This document shows positions 33,822 to 41,852 of a stretch of DNA of 64,000 nt, piece after piece (the first letter of the stretch is position 1; the number at the start of each line of letters is the position of its first letter). Source of the stretch: Pseudomonas laurylsulfativorans (GTDB lineage Bacteria; Pseudomonadota; Gammaproteobacteria; Pseudomonadales; Pseudomonadaceae). The notes beneath the pieces were generated by a model. The model had not been told where the DNA came from. It searched no databases and saw only the letters and a program-made list of their open reading frames with translations. The position numbers and the translations under genes were made by a program. The stretch is taken from contig NZ_MUJK01000004.1 in the NCBI RefSeq assembly GCF_002906155.1, forward strand, positions 124,001 to 188,000, read 5' to 3'.

Positions 33822-34496
33822 ATGATGGTGCGGGTATTTTCTCGAATTTTGTCGACCCTGCTGATCGCCGGTTGCGTGGCAAGCCTGGCGGGCTGTGCCG
33901 GGAGCGTGGCGCCCGAGATCAAGCGTTTACCGGAGCGTGTCGAACTCAGCGGCCGATTCTACCGGGGCGATGCCAATCAAAGCGGGCCCCAGGTACTGGC
34001 CAGCATGCTGTCCCAGCAGGGCATCGTGATCACCCCGGGTTTGCTCGACAAGCCCTTGCATTTGCCGGGGGGCGAAGCTCAGTTGCAACAGAACATGCAG
34101 AACCTGGCCCGCGAGTACGGGATGGTCGTTTATCCCCTCGACAGCAACCTTGCGGCTTTGTTGACGCAAGTCGCCGCCGGTTATCCGGTGATGGTGCGCT
34201 TTACCGAGGGCTCGGCCATGTGGGCCGAACCGCGTTACGCCATCCTGGCCGGCTACAACCGCCAGAAACAGACGGTCCTGTTGCGCGCCGGAATGAATCG
34301 CCGCGAACTGATGAGTTTCAGTTCCTTCGAGTCCGCGTTCAAGGATGCCGGTGGTTGGGCCGTGCTGATCCAGAATCCGACGCAAATCCCGGCCAATGTC
34401 GATCAGCAGCGTTGGCTCAAGGCCGCCAACGATCTGGCTCAGGCCGGCCAGGAGCAAGCGGCTGCGAAGGCTAAAAAAGCCTTGGCCGCACACTAA
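33822..34496 (+). CDS. Lipoprotein resembling C39-type peptidase domains
   Basis: The 224-residue product starts at the first of two tandem ATGs at 33822. A lipobox SLAGCAG ends the signal. The body has FYRGDANQSGPQVLASMLSQQGIVITPGLLDKPLHLPGGEAQLQQNMQNLAREYGM and later PVMVRFTEGSAMWAEPRYAILAGYNRQKQTVLLRAG. This is the layout of C39-like papain-fold domains, in which a Cys opens the first helix and a His follows in HYVVLxGY. Here those positions read SGPQ and RYAILAGY, so neither the catalytic Cys nor the His is visible. It may be a non-catalytic member. Confidence 0.68.
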   Translation: MMVRVFSRILSTLLIAGCVASLAGCAGSVAPEIKRLPERVELSGRFYRGDANQSGPQVLASMLSQQGIVITPGLLDKPLHLPGGEAQLQQNMQNLAREYGMVVYPLDSNLAALLTQVAAGYPVMVRFTEGSAMWAEPRYAILAGYNRQKQTVLLRAGMNRRELMSFSSFESAFKDAGGWAVLIQNPTQIPANVDQQRWLKAANDLAQAGQEQAAAKAKKALAAH

Positions 34497-34587
34497 GTCC
34501 GTTGGTCACCCGGCGGGCACCATCGCTCGCCGCCAGCCTCTGATCTTCAAGGGCCCGGAACATTCGGGCCGAGATCAGGAGGCACCC

Positions 34588-34794
34588 ATGGCTCATTCCA
34601 CTACGCCCGTCGGTCCGCACTCGTCTGAACATTCGTCCGGCGATGAACTGGGTTTCGATCCAGATTCTCCAGACCTTGCCGATCCACAGGTCGACCCGAT
34701 CGGGCCCGCCAAGGCACCGAGGGATGTGAAACCGGGTGACAACCCCAAGGCTCCGGCCAAGCCCTACGATCCACTGGGTGATCTGAAACCCTAG
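34588..34794 (+). CDS. Small acidic, proline-rich hypothetical protein
   Basis: The product has 68 residues from the ATG at 34588 with an excellent AGGAGGCACCC site. It is hydrophilic and low in complexity (Pro, Asp, Gly, Ser), with DSPDLADPQVDPIGPAKAPRDVKPGDNPKAP, and is predicted to be disordered. The next small gene begins 18 nt after its stop and has a similar composition, so the two form a small operon. Function unknown. Confidence 0.7.
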   Translation: MAHSTTPVGPHSSEHSSGDELGFDPDSPDLADPQVDPIGPAKAPRDVKPGDNPKAPAKPYDPLGDLKP

Positions 34795-34811
34795 GTCCAA
34801 TGGAGGTGCGT

Positions 34812-35027
34812 ATGTCTACCGATTCCAGTTTTGACGACAAACGTCCGGAAACTGTCCCCACAACCCCCGAGCAAAGCACTGATCCGGTGATGGATCCGGA
34901 CAGCCCGTTGAGGGACCCTCTGGCGCGGCCAACGGTGGTGCCCACTGAGCAGCCGAAGGGTTGGAGAGATCCGAGTACCGGTGACGGGATACCAGACGAT
35001 GACCAGATGCCGCTGCCGAACGATTGA
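34812..35027 (+). CDS. Small acidic, proline-rich hypothetical protein
   Basis: The product has 71 residues from the ATG at 34812, following GGAGGTGCGT. It is rich in Pro, Asp and Thr (TVPTTPEQSTDPVMDPDSPLRDPLARPTVVP) and without hydrophobic segments, so probably disordered. Its partner is the preceding 68-residue gene. A bidirectional terminator at 35038-35069 ends the unit. Confidence 0.7.
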   Translation: MSTDSSFDDKRPETVPTTPEQSTDPVMDPDSPLRDPLARPTVVPTEQPKGWRDPSTGDGIPDDDQMPLPND

Positions 35028-35037
35028 ATCTCAGGCG

Positions 35038-35069
35038 AAAAAAAGCCCCGAATGATCGGGGCTTTTTCG
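35038..35069. terminator. Bidirectional terminator
   Basis: Stem AAAGCCCCGA / TCGGGGCTTT with A and T runs on the two sides; serves the small-protein operon and the convergent pbpG gene. Confidence 0.92.
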
Positions 35070-35084
35070 TGCATGGCCGTTTTG

Positions 35085-36023
35085 TTATTTCGAGGCTTCA
35101 ACCACGCCGCTTTGGCGTTGCTTGAGGTTCTTGTCTGCCTTGTACTGCAAGGCTACGGAAGGCACGTCCGCGCTCTTTCCGCTCTCTACCCAATTACGCA
35201 TGCGCGTGGCATCGGCGAAGTGGGTGTACTTGCCGTAGGCGTCAAGGATCACCAGGGCAACCGGGCGGTTAGCCATCCGGGTCACCAACACCAGGCAGTG
35301 ACCGGCTTCGTTGGTGAAACCGGTTTTCGTCAGTTGAATGTCCCAGTCTGGCTTGCGGACCAAATGGTCGGTGTTGCGAAAGCCCAGGCTGTAGTTGGGT
35401 TTACGGAACGAGACGGTTTTTTCCTTGGTTGTGCTCAGCTCGGTCAGAAGCGGGTACTTGTGCGCGGCGATCAACAGCTTGCTCAGGTCGCGAGCGGTCG
35501 ACACGTTGCGCGGGGAGAGACCGGTCGGCTCGACGAAATGCGTGTTGGTCATGCCCAGTGCCCGGGCCTTGGCGTTCATTGCAGCTATGAACGCGGCATA
35601 GCCGCCCGGATAGTGGTGCGCCAGAGTCGCGGCGGCGCGGTTTTCCGAGGACATCAGGGCAATCAGCAGCATTTCCCGGCGCGGCAGTTCACTCCGGAGC
35701 TTGACCCGGGAGAACACGCCTTTCATTTCCGGTGTGTCGCTGATGTTGACGTCGATGTATTCGTCCATGTTCTGCCGAGATTCAACCACTACCAGGCCAG
35801 TCATCAATTTGCTGACGGAAGCGATCGGCACCACTACGTCAGGATTGCTGGCATAGATGACTTTGTTGGTCTGCATATCCAGCAGTAAAGAGCTGCCGGA
35901 AGCGAGTTTGAGTGTCTTCGTATCTCGCGGCGCTGCGGTGGTTTCGCCAGCGCTGGCGAAGGGCGTGATGAAAGTCCCTGTAATTACTAAAAATAGGCTC
36001 AGGATGGAAAGACGGATTTTCAC
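35085..36023 (-). CDS. pbpG: D-alanyl-D-alanine endopeptidase PBP7
   Basis: This 312-residue periplasmic enzyme has a signal peptide ending FASAGE. The penicillin-binding motifs are in order: SVSK (SxxK, in [11 protein letters not shown]), SSEN (SxN, in [17 protein letters not shown]) and KTG (in [15 protein letters not shown]). PbpG cleaves D-Ala-meso-DAP cross-bridges during peptidoglycan remodelling. The length and the absence of a C-terminal amphipathic anchor agree with PBP7 rather than PBP5/6. Confidence 0.92.
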   Translation of the reverse strand: MKIRLSILSLFLVITGTFITPFASAGETTAAPRDTKTLKLASGSSLLLDMQTNKVIYASNPDVVVPIASVSKLMTGLVVVESRQNMDEYIDVNISDTPEMKGVFSRVKLRSELPRREMLLIALMSSENRAAATLAHHYPGGYAAFIAAMNAKARALGMTNTHFVEPTGLSPRNVSTARDLSKLLIAAHKYPLLTELSTTKEKTVSFRKPNYSLGFRNTDHLVRKPDWDIQLTKTGFTNEAGHCLVLVTRMANRPVALVILDAYGKYTHFADATRMRNWVESGKSADVPSVALQYKADKNLKQRQSGVVEASK

Positions 36024-36202
36024 GCTGGCAGACTCATAAAGGGTGTTGATAAGCCGTTTTGTAACGGGCTGTTTCCTGAAAAGCGCGACATTCTGGAGTA
36101 TGGCTGAATAACTGTCGATGGTTGTTCAAGTAACAGGTGAAAGTCCTGAGAAACATGAAAAAAAAGTCATTTTCCGGCGGGCGGTCTGTGTTTCTCGCAG
36201 GC

Positions 36203-36228
36203 AAAAAAAACCCCGCCAGGGCGGGGTT
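36203..36228 (-). terminator. Rho-independent terminator after folD
   Basis: On the minus strand ACCCCGCC / GGCGGGGT forms the stem, followed by eight T residues. Confidence 0.9.
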
Positions 36229-36262
36229 CCTTATCACGCTGTGACGGTGTCCGCGTTGAAAC

Positions 36263-37117
36263 TCAGCTGTGCAGGGTTTCGGCGGCGTACAGGGTGTTTT
36301 CCAGCAGGCAGGCACGGGTCATCGGGCCTACGCCGCCCGGTACCGGAGTGATCCAGCCGGCGCGGGGCAGGGCGGTTTCGTAGATAACATCACCGACCAG
36401 CTTGCCGTCGTCCTGACGGTTGATGCCGACATCAATCACGATCGCGCCTTCCTTGATCCATTCGCCCTTGACCAGGCCCGGCTTGCCGGCGGCGACGACG
36501 ACCAGGTCCGCACGGCCGACATGGCCGGCCAGGTCCTTGGTAAAACGGTGGGTGACGGTCACGGTGCAACCGGCCAGCAGCAATTCCATGGCCATCGGGC
36601 GGCCAACAATATTGGATGCACCGACAACCACGGCATCCATCCCGTAAAGATCGGCCCCGGTGCTTTCCAGCAGGGTCATGATGCCTTTGGGGGTGCATGG
36701 GCGCAGCAGCGGAATGCGCTGAGCCAGGCGACCGACGTTATAAGGATGGAAACCGTCGACGTCTTTATCCGGGCGAATGCGCTCCAGCAGTTTGGAAGCG
36801 TCCAGGTGTTCAGGTAGCGGAAGCTGAAGCAGAACACCGTCGATTGCGGGATCGTCGTTCAAGCGATCGATCAGTTCGGTCAGCGCTTCTTGAGTGGTTT
36901 CGGAAGGCAGGTCGTAAGCTTGGGATAGAAAGCCGACCTCTTCACAGTCTTTACGCTTGTGCGAGACATAAACCTGAGAGGCAGGATCGCTGCCGACCAG
37001 GATCACCGCAAGGCCGGGCGTGCGCAGGCCTTGCTGGCGACGCTCGGTGACACGTTGGGCGATCTGCTGGCGCAGGCTGGCGGCGATCGATTTGCCGTCG
37101 ATTAGTTGTGCAGTCAT
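36263..37117 (-). CDS. folD: Bifunctional methylene-THF dehydrogenase / methenyl-THF cyclohydrolase
   Basis: This 284-residue protein contains [14 protein letters not shown], which holds the catalytic YxxxK lysine, [12 protein letters not shown], and [41 protein letters not shown], which contains the NADP-binding Rossmann turn. The C-terminal [18 protein letters not shown] is the family signature. FolD supplies 10-formyl-THF for purine and fMet-tRNA synthesis. It is divergent from the tRNA operon. Confidence 0.95.
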   Translation of the reverse strand: MTAQLIDGKSIAASLRQQIAQRVTERRQQGLRTPGLAVILVGSDPASQVYVSHKRKDCEEVGFLSQAYDLPSETTQEALTELIDRLNDDPAIDGVLLQLPLPEHLDASKLLERIRPDKDVDGFHPYNVGRLAQRIPLLRPCTPKGIMTLLESTGADLYGMDAVVVGASNIVGRPMAMELLLAGCTVTVTHRFTKDLAGHVGRADLVVVAAGKPGLVKGEWIKEGAIVIDVGINRQDDGKLVGDVIYETALPRAGWITPVPGGVGPMTRACLLENTLYAAETLHS

Positions 37118-37248
37118 TGCGCGTGATTAACCATCGAGAGGGGAAAAAAAGAGAACGCATTCTCGCATGTCATGCGGTGAGGGCAAAGGCGCTTGGTCTG
37201 CAAATTCCCCTAACTCCTTTAATTAAATGAATTTTTTTTAAAAATGAT

Positions 37249-37277
37249 TTGACGACCTTCAGGGGGCTCTATACTAT
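37249..37277 (+). promoter_or_regulatory. Sigma-70 promoter of the tRNA operon
   Basis: TTGACG (37249-37254) and TACTAT (37272-37277) are separated by 17 nt and preceded by a very AT-rich upstream element (37219-37248), as in strong stable-RNA promoters. A roughly 110-nt leader follows before tRNA-Arg. Confidence 0.78.
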
Positions 37278-37391
37278 TCGTCGCACTTGTCGGGCACAGC
37301 CTAGCACTGGTTAAGAAGGTTGAGCGGAATTACGGTTCTGCGAGACTGGAAAGCACTTAGTTTGTAGTCCTCCAAGGTTACAACTAACAAG

Positions 37392-37468
37392 GCGCCCGTA
37401 GCTCAGCTGGATAGAGCATCCGCCTTCTAAGCGGATGGTCGCAGGTTCGAGTCCTGCCGGGTGCGCCA
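37392..37468 (+). tRNA. tRNA-Arg (anticodon TCT)
   Basis: A 77-nt cloverleaf. Acceptor strands GCGCCCG / CGGGTGC, anticodon stem-loop CCGCCTTCTAAGCGG with TCT, T loop TTCGAGT, and encoded CCA. First gene of the four-tRNA operon. Confidence 0.95.
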
Positions 37469-37500
37469 TTAGGCAGCTTTGGCACAAGTAGCGCGATATG

Positions 37501-37576
37501 GTGGGCGTAGCTCAGTTGGTAGAGCACGGGATTGTGACTCCCGTTGTCGTGGGTTCGATCCCCATCGTCCACCCCA
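37501..37576 (+). tRNA. tRNA-His (anticodon GTG), copy 1
   Basis: A 76-nt cloverleaf. Acceptor GTGGGCG / CGTCCAC, anticodon arm CGGGATTGTGACTCCCG with GTG, T loop TTCGATC and encoded CCA. Identical to the copy at 37795. Confidence 0.95.
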
Positions 37577-37632
37577 TATTTCGAAAGGCGCCGGATTAAC
37601 AGTCTGGCGCCTTTGCTTTAAAAGCTTCATCC

Positions 37633-37717
37633 GCGGATGTGGTGGAATTGGTAGACACACTGGATTTAGGTTCCAGCGCCGCGAGGCGTAAGAGTTCGAG
37701 TCTCTTCATCCGCACCA
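37633..37717 (+). tRNA. tRNA-Leu (anticodon TAG)
   Basis: An 85-nt tRNA with a long variable arm. Acceptor GCGGATG / CATCCGC, anticodon arm CTGGATTTAGGTTCCAG with TAG, and encoded CCA. Confidence 0.95.
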
Positions 37718-37794
37718 AATAAAGCTTCACTCAGGTTATTGGCCTGGCTGGAGCTTCATAAAGAAGTTGTTTGGCTTCTTTAACAGGCAATATG

Positions 37795-37870
37795 GTGGGC
37801 GTAGCTCAGTTGGTAGAGCACGGGATTGTGACTCCCGTTGTCGTGGGTTCGATCCCCATCGTCCACCCCA
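37795..37870 (+). tRNA. tRNA-His (anticodon GTG), copy 2
   Basis: Identical in sequence to the copy at 37501. The flanks ATATG upstream and TATTTCGAAAGGCGCC downstream are also shared, so the duplicated segment is about 100 nt. Confidence 0.95.
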
Positions 37871-37880
37871 TATTTCGAAA

Positions 37881-37912
37881 GGCGCCAGATTGAAAAGTCT
37901 GGCGCCTTTTTT
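37881..37912 (+). terminator. Terminator of the tRNA operon
   Basis: AGGCGCCAGA / TCTGGCGCCT stem with a six-T run. A similar hairpin with GGCGCCGGATT / CTGGCGCC lies after tRNA-His copy 1 (37586-37616). From here to the tig start at 38256 (about 340 nt) I see no gene, only the presumed tig promoter with a TAGAAT at 38189-38194. Confidence 0.85.
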
Positions 37913-38255
37913 GTTTCAGCGACCGCAGGTTCCGGGTCGCAGGGGTAGGGCGTTTCGTCGTATTTATGTTTCTCGATGATGCCGTCCTGTCCGCCGGCCT
38001 TGCTTGCGAGATCGGCTGTCAGGGAGATGATTGGCGACCTCTTCTATATACGAAGGGTTGGCGCAGAGCCCTGGCGTGATTGGTTGTATTTGCCATCGGG
38101 GCGAGGTGCATTCGTGCATTCGCACCTATAAATTGCCCGCTGCTTTTTTACCCGTTTTCAGTAGGGTGACTTCTTGAGTTTGACCCACTAGAATGCATGC
38201 CCTTGATTCTGGGGTCGGAAACGGCCGGCTAACGTCTGTGCAACGAGGAATATCC

Positions 38256-39566
38256 ATGCAAGTTTCTGTTGAAAATACTACTGCTCTTGAGCGCCGCATG
38301 AGCGTCACCGTGCCGGCTGAGCGCATCGAGAGCCAGGTCAACAAGCGTCTGCAGCAGACCGCCCAAAAGGCCAAGATTGCTGGCTTCCGTCCAGGCAAAG
38401 TGCCAATGAGCGAAATCAAGCGCCGTTTCGGTGCTGACGCTCGCCAGGAAGCTGTAGGCGATGTGATCCAGTCTTCCTTCTATGAAGCTGTGGTTGAGCA
38501 GAAGCTGAACCCGGCTGGTTCGCCGTCGATCGAGCCTAAATCCCTGGAAGCGGGCAAGGACCTGGAATACGTAGCCGTATTCGAAGTGTTCCCAGAGTTC
38601 ACCGTTGCCGGCTTCGACGGTATCACCGTTGAGCGCCTGAGCGCTGACGTGGCTGATGCCGATCTGGACAAGATGCTGGAAATCCTGCGCAAGCAGAACA
38701 CCCGTTTCGAAGTGGCTGATCGCGCTGCCCAGAACGAAGATCAGTTGAACATCGACTTCGTCGGCAAGGTTGACGGTGAAGTGTTCGCTGGCGGTTCCGC
38801 CAAGGGTACTCAGCTGGTTCTGGGTTCCGGCCGCATGATCCCTGGTTTCGAAGATGGCCTGGTTGGCGCTAAAGCCGGTGAAGAGCGCGTTCTGAACCTG
38901 ACTTTCCCAGAGGACTATCAGAACCTGGACCTGGCTGGCAAAACCGCCGAGTTCACCGTGACCGTCAACACTGTTTCCGAGCCAAAGCTGCCAGAACTGA
39001 CCGAAGAATTCTTCGCTCAATTCGGCATCAAGGAAACCGGTCTGGAAGGCTTCCGCGCTGAAGTTCGCAAGAACATGGAGCGCGAGTTGCGTCAGGCGAT
39101 CAAGTCCAAGGTCAAGAATCAGGTAATGGATGGTCTGCTGGCCACCAACCCGATCGAAGTGCCAAAAGCTCTGCTGTCCAACGAAGTTGATCGTCTGCGC
39201 GTGCAGGCTGTTCAGCAGTTCGGCGGCAACATCAAGCCTGACCAACTGCCGGCCGAGCTGTTCGAAGAGCAAGCCAAGCGTCGCGTAGTACTGGGTCTGA
39301 TCGTGGCTGAAGTGGTCAAGCAATTCGACCTGAAGCCTGACGAAGCCCGCGTTCGCGAGATGATTCAGGAAATGGCTTCGGCCTACCAGGAGCCTGAGCA
39401 AGTTGTGTCCTGGTACTACAAAAACGACCAGCAACTGAACGAAGTTCGTTCGGTTGTGCTGGAAGAGCAAGTTGTGGATACTGTTCTGCAGAAAGCTAGC
39501 GTGACCGACAAATCGGTCTCTTACGAAGAAGCGGTCAAGCCGGTAGAAGCACCACAAGCCGACTGA
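38256..39566 (+). CDS. tig: Trigger factor, ribosome-associated chaperone and prolyl isomerase
   Basis: The product has 436 residues from the ATG at 38256 (ACGAGGAATATCC). The N-terminal ribosome-binding domain carries the [17 protein letters not shown] signature that docks on L23. The FKBP-type PPIase domain lies near residues 160-250 ([18 protein letters not shown]...[28 protein letters not shown]), followed by the helical C-terminal chaperone domain. It is the first gene of the conserved tig-clpP-clpX-lon-hupB-ppiD block. Confidence 0.97.
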   Translation: MQVSVENTTALERRMSVTVPAERIESQVNKRLQQTAQKAKIAGFRPGKVPMSEIKRRFGADARQEAVGDVIQSSFYEAVVEQKLNPAGSPSIEPKSLEAGKDLEYVAVFEVFPEFTVAGFDGITVERLSADVADADLDKMLEILRKQNTRFEVADRAAQNEDQLNIDFVGKVDGEVFAGGSAKGTQLVLGSGRMIPGFEDGLVGAKAGEERVLNLTFPEDYQNLDLAGKTAEFTVTVNTVSEPKLPELTEEFFAQFGIKETGLEGFRAEVRKNMERELRQAIKSKVKNQVMDGLLATNPIEVPKALLSNEVDRLRVQAVQQFGGNIKPDQLPAELFEEQAKRRVVLGLIVAEVVKQFDLKPDEARVREMIQEMASAYQEPEQVVSWYYKNDQQLNEVRSVVLEEQVVDTVLQKASVTDKSVSYEEAVKPVEAPQAD

Positions 39567-39590
39567 TCACTTTTGCGGTAAGAAGCAAAC

Positions 39591-39620
39591 ACCATAAGCC
39601 AGCCTTCGTGCTGGCTTATG
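39591..39620 (+). terminator. Hairpin between tig and clpP
   Basis: CATAAGCCAGC / GCTGGCTTATG inverted repeat without a strong T run; may only attenuate. Confidence 0.5.
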
Positions 39621-39659
39621 CGTATTCAAGACATAACTATTTGGGAGTGACTGCAGAGC

Positions 39660-40295
39660 ATGTTCCGTAATTCGTATATTCAGCAGAACTCAGATATCCA
39701 GGCCGCAGGTGGCCTGGTCCCGATGGTTGTCGAGCAGTCCGCTCGTGGCGAGCGCGCCTACGACATCTACTCGCGCCTGCTCAAGGAGCGAGTGATCTTT
39801 CTGGTTGGTCCGGTAGAGGACTACATGGCCAACCTGATCTGTGCGCAACTGCTGTTCCTTGAAGCGGAAAACCCGGACAAGGACATCCATCTCTATATCA
39901 ACTCCCCGGGCGGTTCGGTGACGGCGGGCATGTCGATCTACGACACCATGCAGTTCATCAAACCCAACGTGTCGACCACCTGTATCGGTCAGGCGTGCAG
40001 CATGGGCGCATTCCTGCTGACGGCTGGTGCCCAAGGCAAGCGTTACTGCCTGCCTAACTCGCGTGTGATGATTCACCAGCCGCTGGGCGGTTTCCAGGGG
40101 CAGGCGTCGGATATCGAAATCCATGCCAAGGAAATCCTCTTCATCCGTGAGCGTCTCAACACGCTGATGGCCAAGCACAGCGGGCGCACTCTTGAAGAAA
40201 TCGAGCGTGACACCAACCGCGACAATTTCATGAGTGCGGACGCCGCGCGTGAGTACGGGTTGATCGACGAAGTGATCAGCCAGCGCCCTGTTTAA
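39660..40295 (+). CDS. clpP: ATP-dependent Clp protease proteolytic subunit
   Basis: This 211-residue serine peptidase has the nucleophile Ser in [13 protein letters not shown], the His in [22 protein letters not shown], and the N-terminal propeptide region typical of gammaproteobacterial ClpP. It forms a double heptamer that degrades substrates delivered by ClpX or ClpA. clpX follows about 110 nt downstream. Confidence 0.97.
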   Translation: MFRNSYIQQNSDIQAAGGLVPMVVEQSARGERAYDIYSRLLKERVIFLVGPVEDYMANLICAQLLFLEAENPDKDIHLYINSPGGSVTAGMSIYDTMQFIKPNVSTTCIGQACSMGAFLLTAGAQGKRYCLPNSRVMIHQPLGGFQGQASDIEIHAKEILFIRERLNTLMAKHSGRTLEEIERDTNRDNFMSADAAREYGLIDEVISQRPV

Positions 40296-40407
40296 AATAA
40301 GCAGCTCAAAATAGGGTTGGTCGGCGGGTCCGATCACCAGCGGGCTTGAAAAAGCCCGCAATAGCCTTCATCTTGTGTTGCAAGCCTATCGGATTTGGAT
40401 CGAACGA

Positions 40408-41691
40408 ATGACTGACACCCGCAACGGCGAGGACAACGGCAAGCTGCTCTATTGCTCCTTCTGTGGCAAAAGCCAGCATGAAGTACGCAAATTGATTGCC
40501 GGCCCCTCGGTCTTTATCTGCGACGAGTGCGTCGACCTGTGCAACGACATCATCCGCGAGGAGGTGCAGGAAGCACAGGCCGAAAGCAGCGCGCATAAAT
40601 TGCCTTCGCCTAAAGAAATCAGCGGCATCCTTGACCAGTATGTGATTGGTCAGGAGCGTGCGAAAAAGGTTCTGGCCGTAGCGGTGTACAACCACTACAA
40701 GCGCCTTAACCAGCGCGACAAAAAGAATGACGACGTCGAACTCGGCAAGAGCAACATTTTGCTGATCGGCCCGACAGGCTCGGGTAAGACCCTGCTTGCC
40801 GAAACACTGGCCCGCTTGTTGAACGTTCCATTCACCATCGCTGACGCAACCACCCTCACCGAGGCGGGTTACGTGGGTGAAGATGTCGAGAACATCATTC
40901 AGAAGCTGCTGCAGAAATGCGATTACGACGTAGAAAAAGCCCAGATGGGCATTGTCTATATCGATGAAATCGACAAGATTTCGCGCAAGTCTGACAACCC
41001 GTCGATCACCCGGGATGTTTCCGGTGAAGGCGTGCAGCAGGCCTTGCTCAAGTTGATCGAAGGCACGGTCGCTTCCGTTCCGCCTCAAGGTGGCCGCAAG
41101 CATCCGCAGCAGGAATTCCTGCAGGTCGACACCCGTAACATCCTGTTCATCTGCGGTGGTGCGTTCTCTGGTCTGGAAAAGGTTATTCAAAACCGTTCCA
41201 CCAAGGGCGGCATCGGCTTCAACGCGGAAGTACGCAGCAAGGAAGAAGGCAAGAAAGTCGGTGAATCCCTGCGTGAAGTCGAGCCTGACGATTTGGTCAA
41301 GTTTGGTCTGATCCCGGAATTCGTCGGTCGTCTGCCAGTCCTCGCGACGCTGGACGAGCTTGACGAGGCTGCGTTGATGCAGATCCTCACCGAGCCGAAA
41401 AATGCTCTGACCAAGCAGTATGCCAAGCTGTTCGAGATGGAAGGCGTTGATCTGGAATTCCGTTCCGACGCTCTGAAGTCGGTCGCCAAGCGTGCCCTGG
41501 AGCGTAAAACCGGTGCCCGTGGCCTGCGTTCGATTCTCGAAGGTGTATTGCTCGACACTATGTATGAAATCCCCTCTCAATCGGAGGTGAGTAAAGTAGT
41601 GATCGATGAAAGCGTGATAGAAGGCAAGTCCAAGCCACTGTATATCTACGAAAACAGTGAGCCGACCGCCAAGGCCGCGCCAGACGCTTAA
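40408..41691 (+). CDS. clpX: ClpX AAA+ unfoldase
   Basis: The product has 427 residues from the ATG at 40408 (conserved N-terminus [26 protein letters not shown]). The N-terminal C4 zinc domain has CSFC and CDEC pairs. The AAA+ domain carries [12 protein letters not shown] (Walker A), [10 protein letters not shown] (Walker B), and the IGF pore-2/ClpP loop in [10 protein letters not shown]. It recognises degron-tagged proteins and feeds ClpP. Confidence 0.97.
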   Translation: MTDTRNGEDNGKLLYCSFCGKSQHEVRKLIAGPSVFICDECVDLCNDIIREEVQEAQAESSAHKLPSPKEISGILDQYVIGQERAKKVLAVAVYNHYKRLNQRDKKNDDVELGKSNILLIGPTGSGKTLLAETLARLLNVPFTIADATTLTEAGYVGEDVENIIQKLLQKCDYDVEKAQMGIVYIDEIDKISRKSDNPSITRDVSGEGVQQALLKLIEGTVASVPPQGGRKHPQQEFLQVDTRNILFICGGAFSGLEKVIQNRSTKGGIGFNAEVRSKEEGKKVGESLREVEPDDLVKFGLIPEFVGRLPVLATLDELDEAALMQILTEPKNALTKQYAKLFEMEGVDLEFRSDALKSVAKRALERKTGARGLRSILEGVLLDTMYEIPSQSEVSKVVIDESVIEGKSKPLYIYENSEPTAKAAPDA

Positions 41692-41713
41692 GCGTCACGC
41701 AGCTTGAACAAAG

Positions 41714-41740
41714 AAGGGGCCTTCGGGCCCCTTTTCTTTT
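41714..41740 (+). terminator. Rho-independent terminator after clpX
   Basis: AAGGGGCC / GGGCCCCTT stem with a TTC loop, then a T-rich tail. Confidence 0.9.
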
Positions 41741-41765
41741 AGTGCGTTTTAACACTGTCTTTGCG

Positions 41766-41792
41766 CTTGTTTTTTTTGAAGGCAGCCCCCAT
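41766..41792 (+). promoter_or_regulatory. Heat-shock (sigma-32) promoter upstream of lon
   Basis: CTTG at 41766-41769 and CCCCAT at 41787-41792 (within CCCCCATCT) match the sigma-32 pattern CTTGAA / CCCCATnT at a fitting spacing. lon is a classic member of the heat-shock regulon. Confidence 0.6.
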
Positions 41793-41852
41793 CTTGGTTT
41801 CAAGCTTACTTCCATCTGTTTACGGCCTTACGGCCGCCGTAGAGGCGAAATC

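Noticed and set aside
37392..37870. tRNA cluster as an integration site for a genomic island
   Set aside because: No integrase, no direct repeat of a tRNA 3' end beyond the tRNA-His duplication, and core genes continue on both sides.
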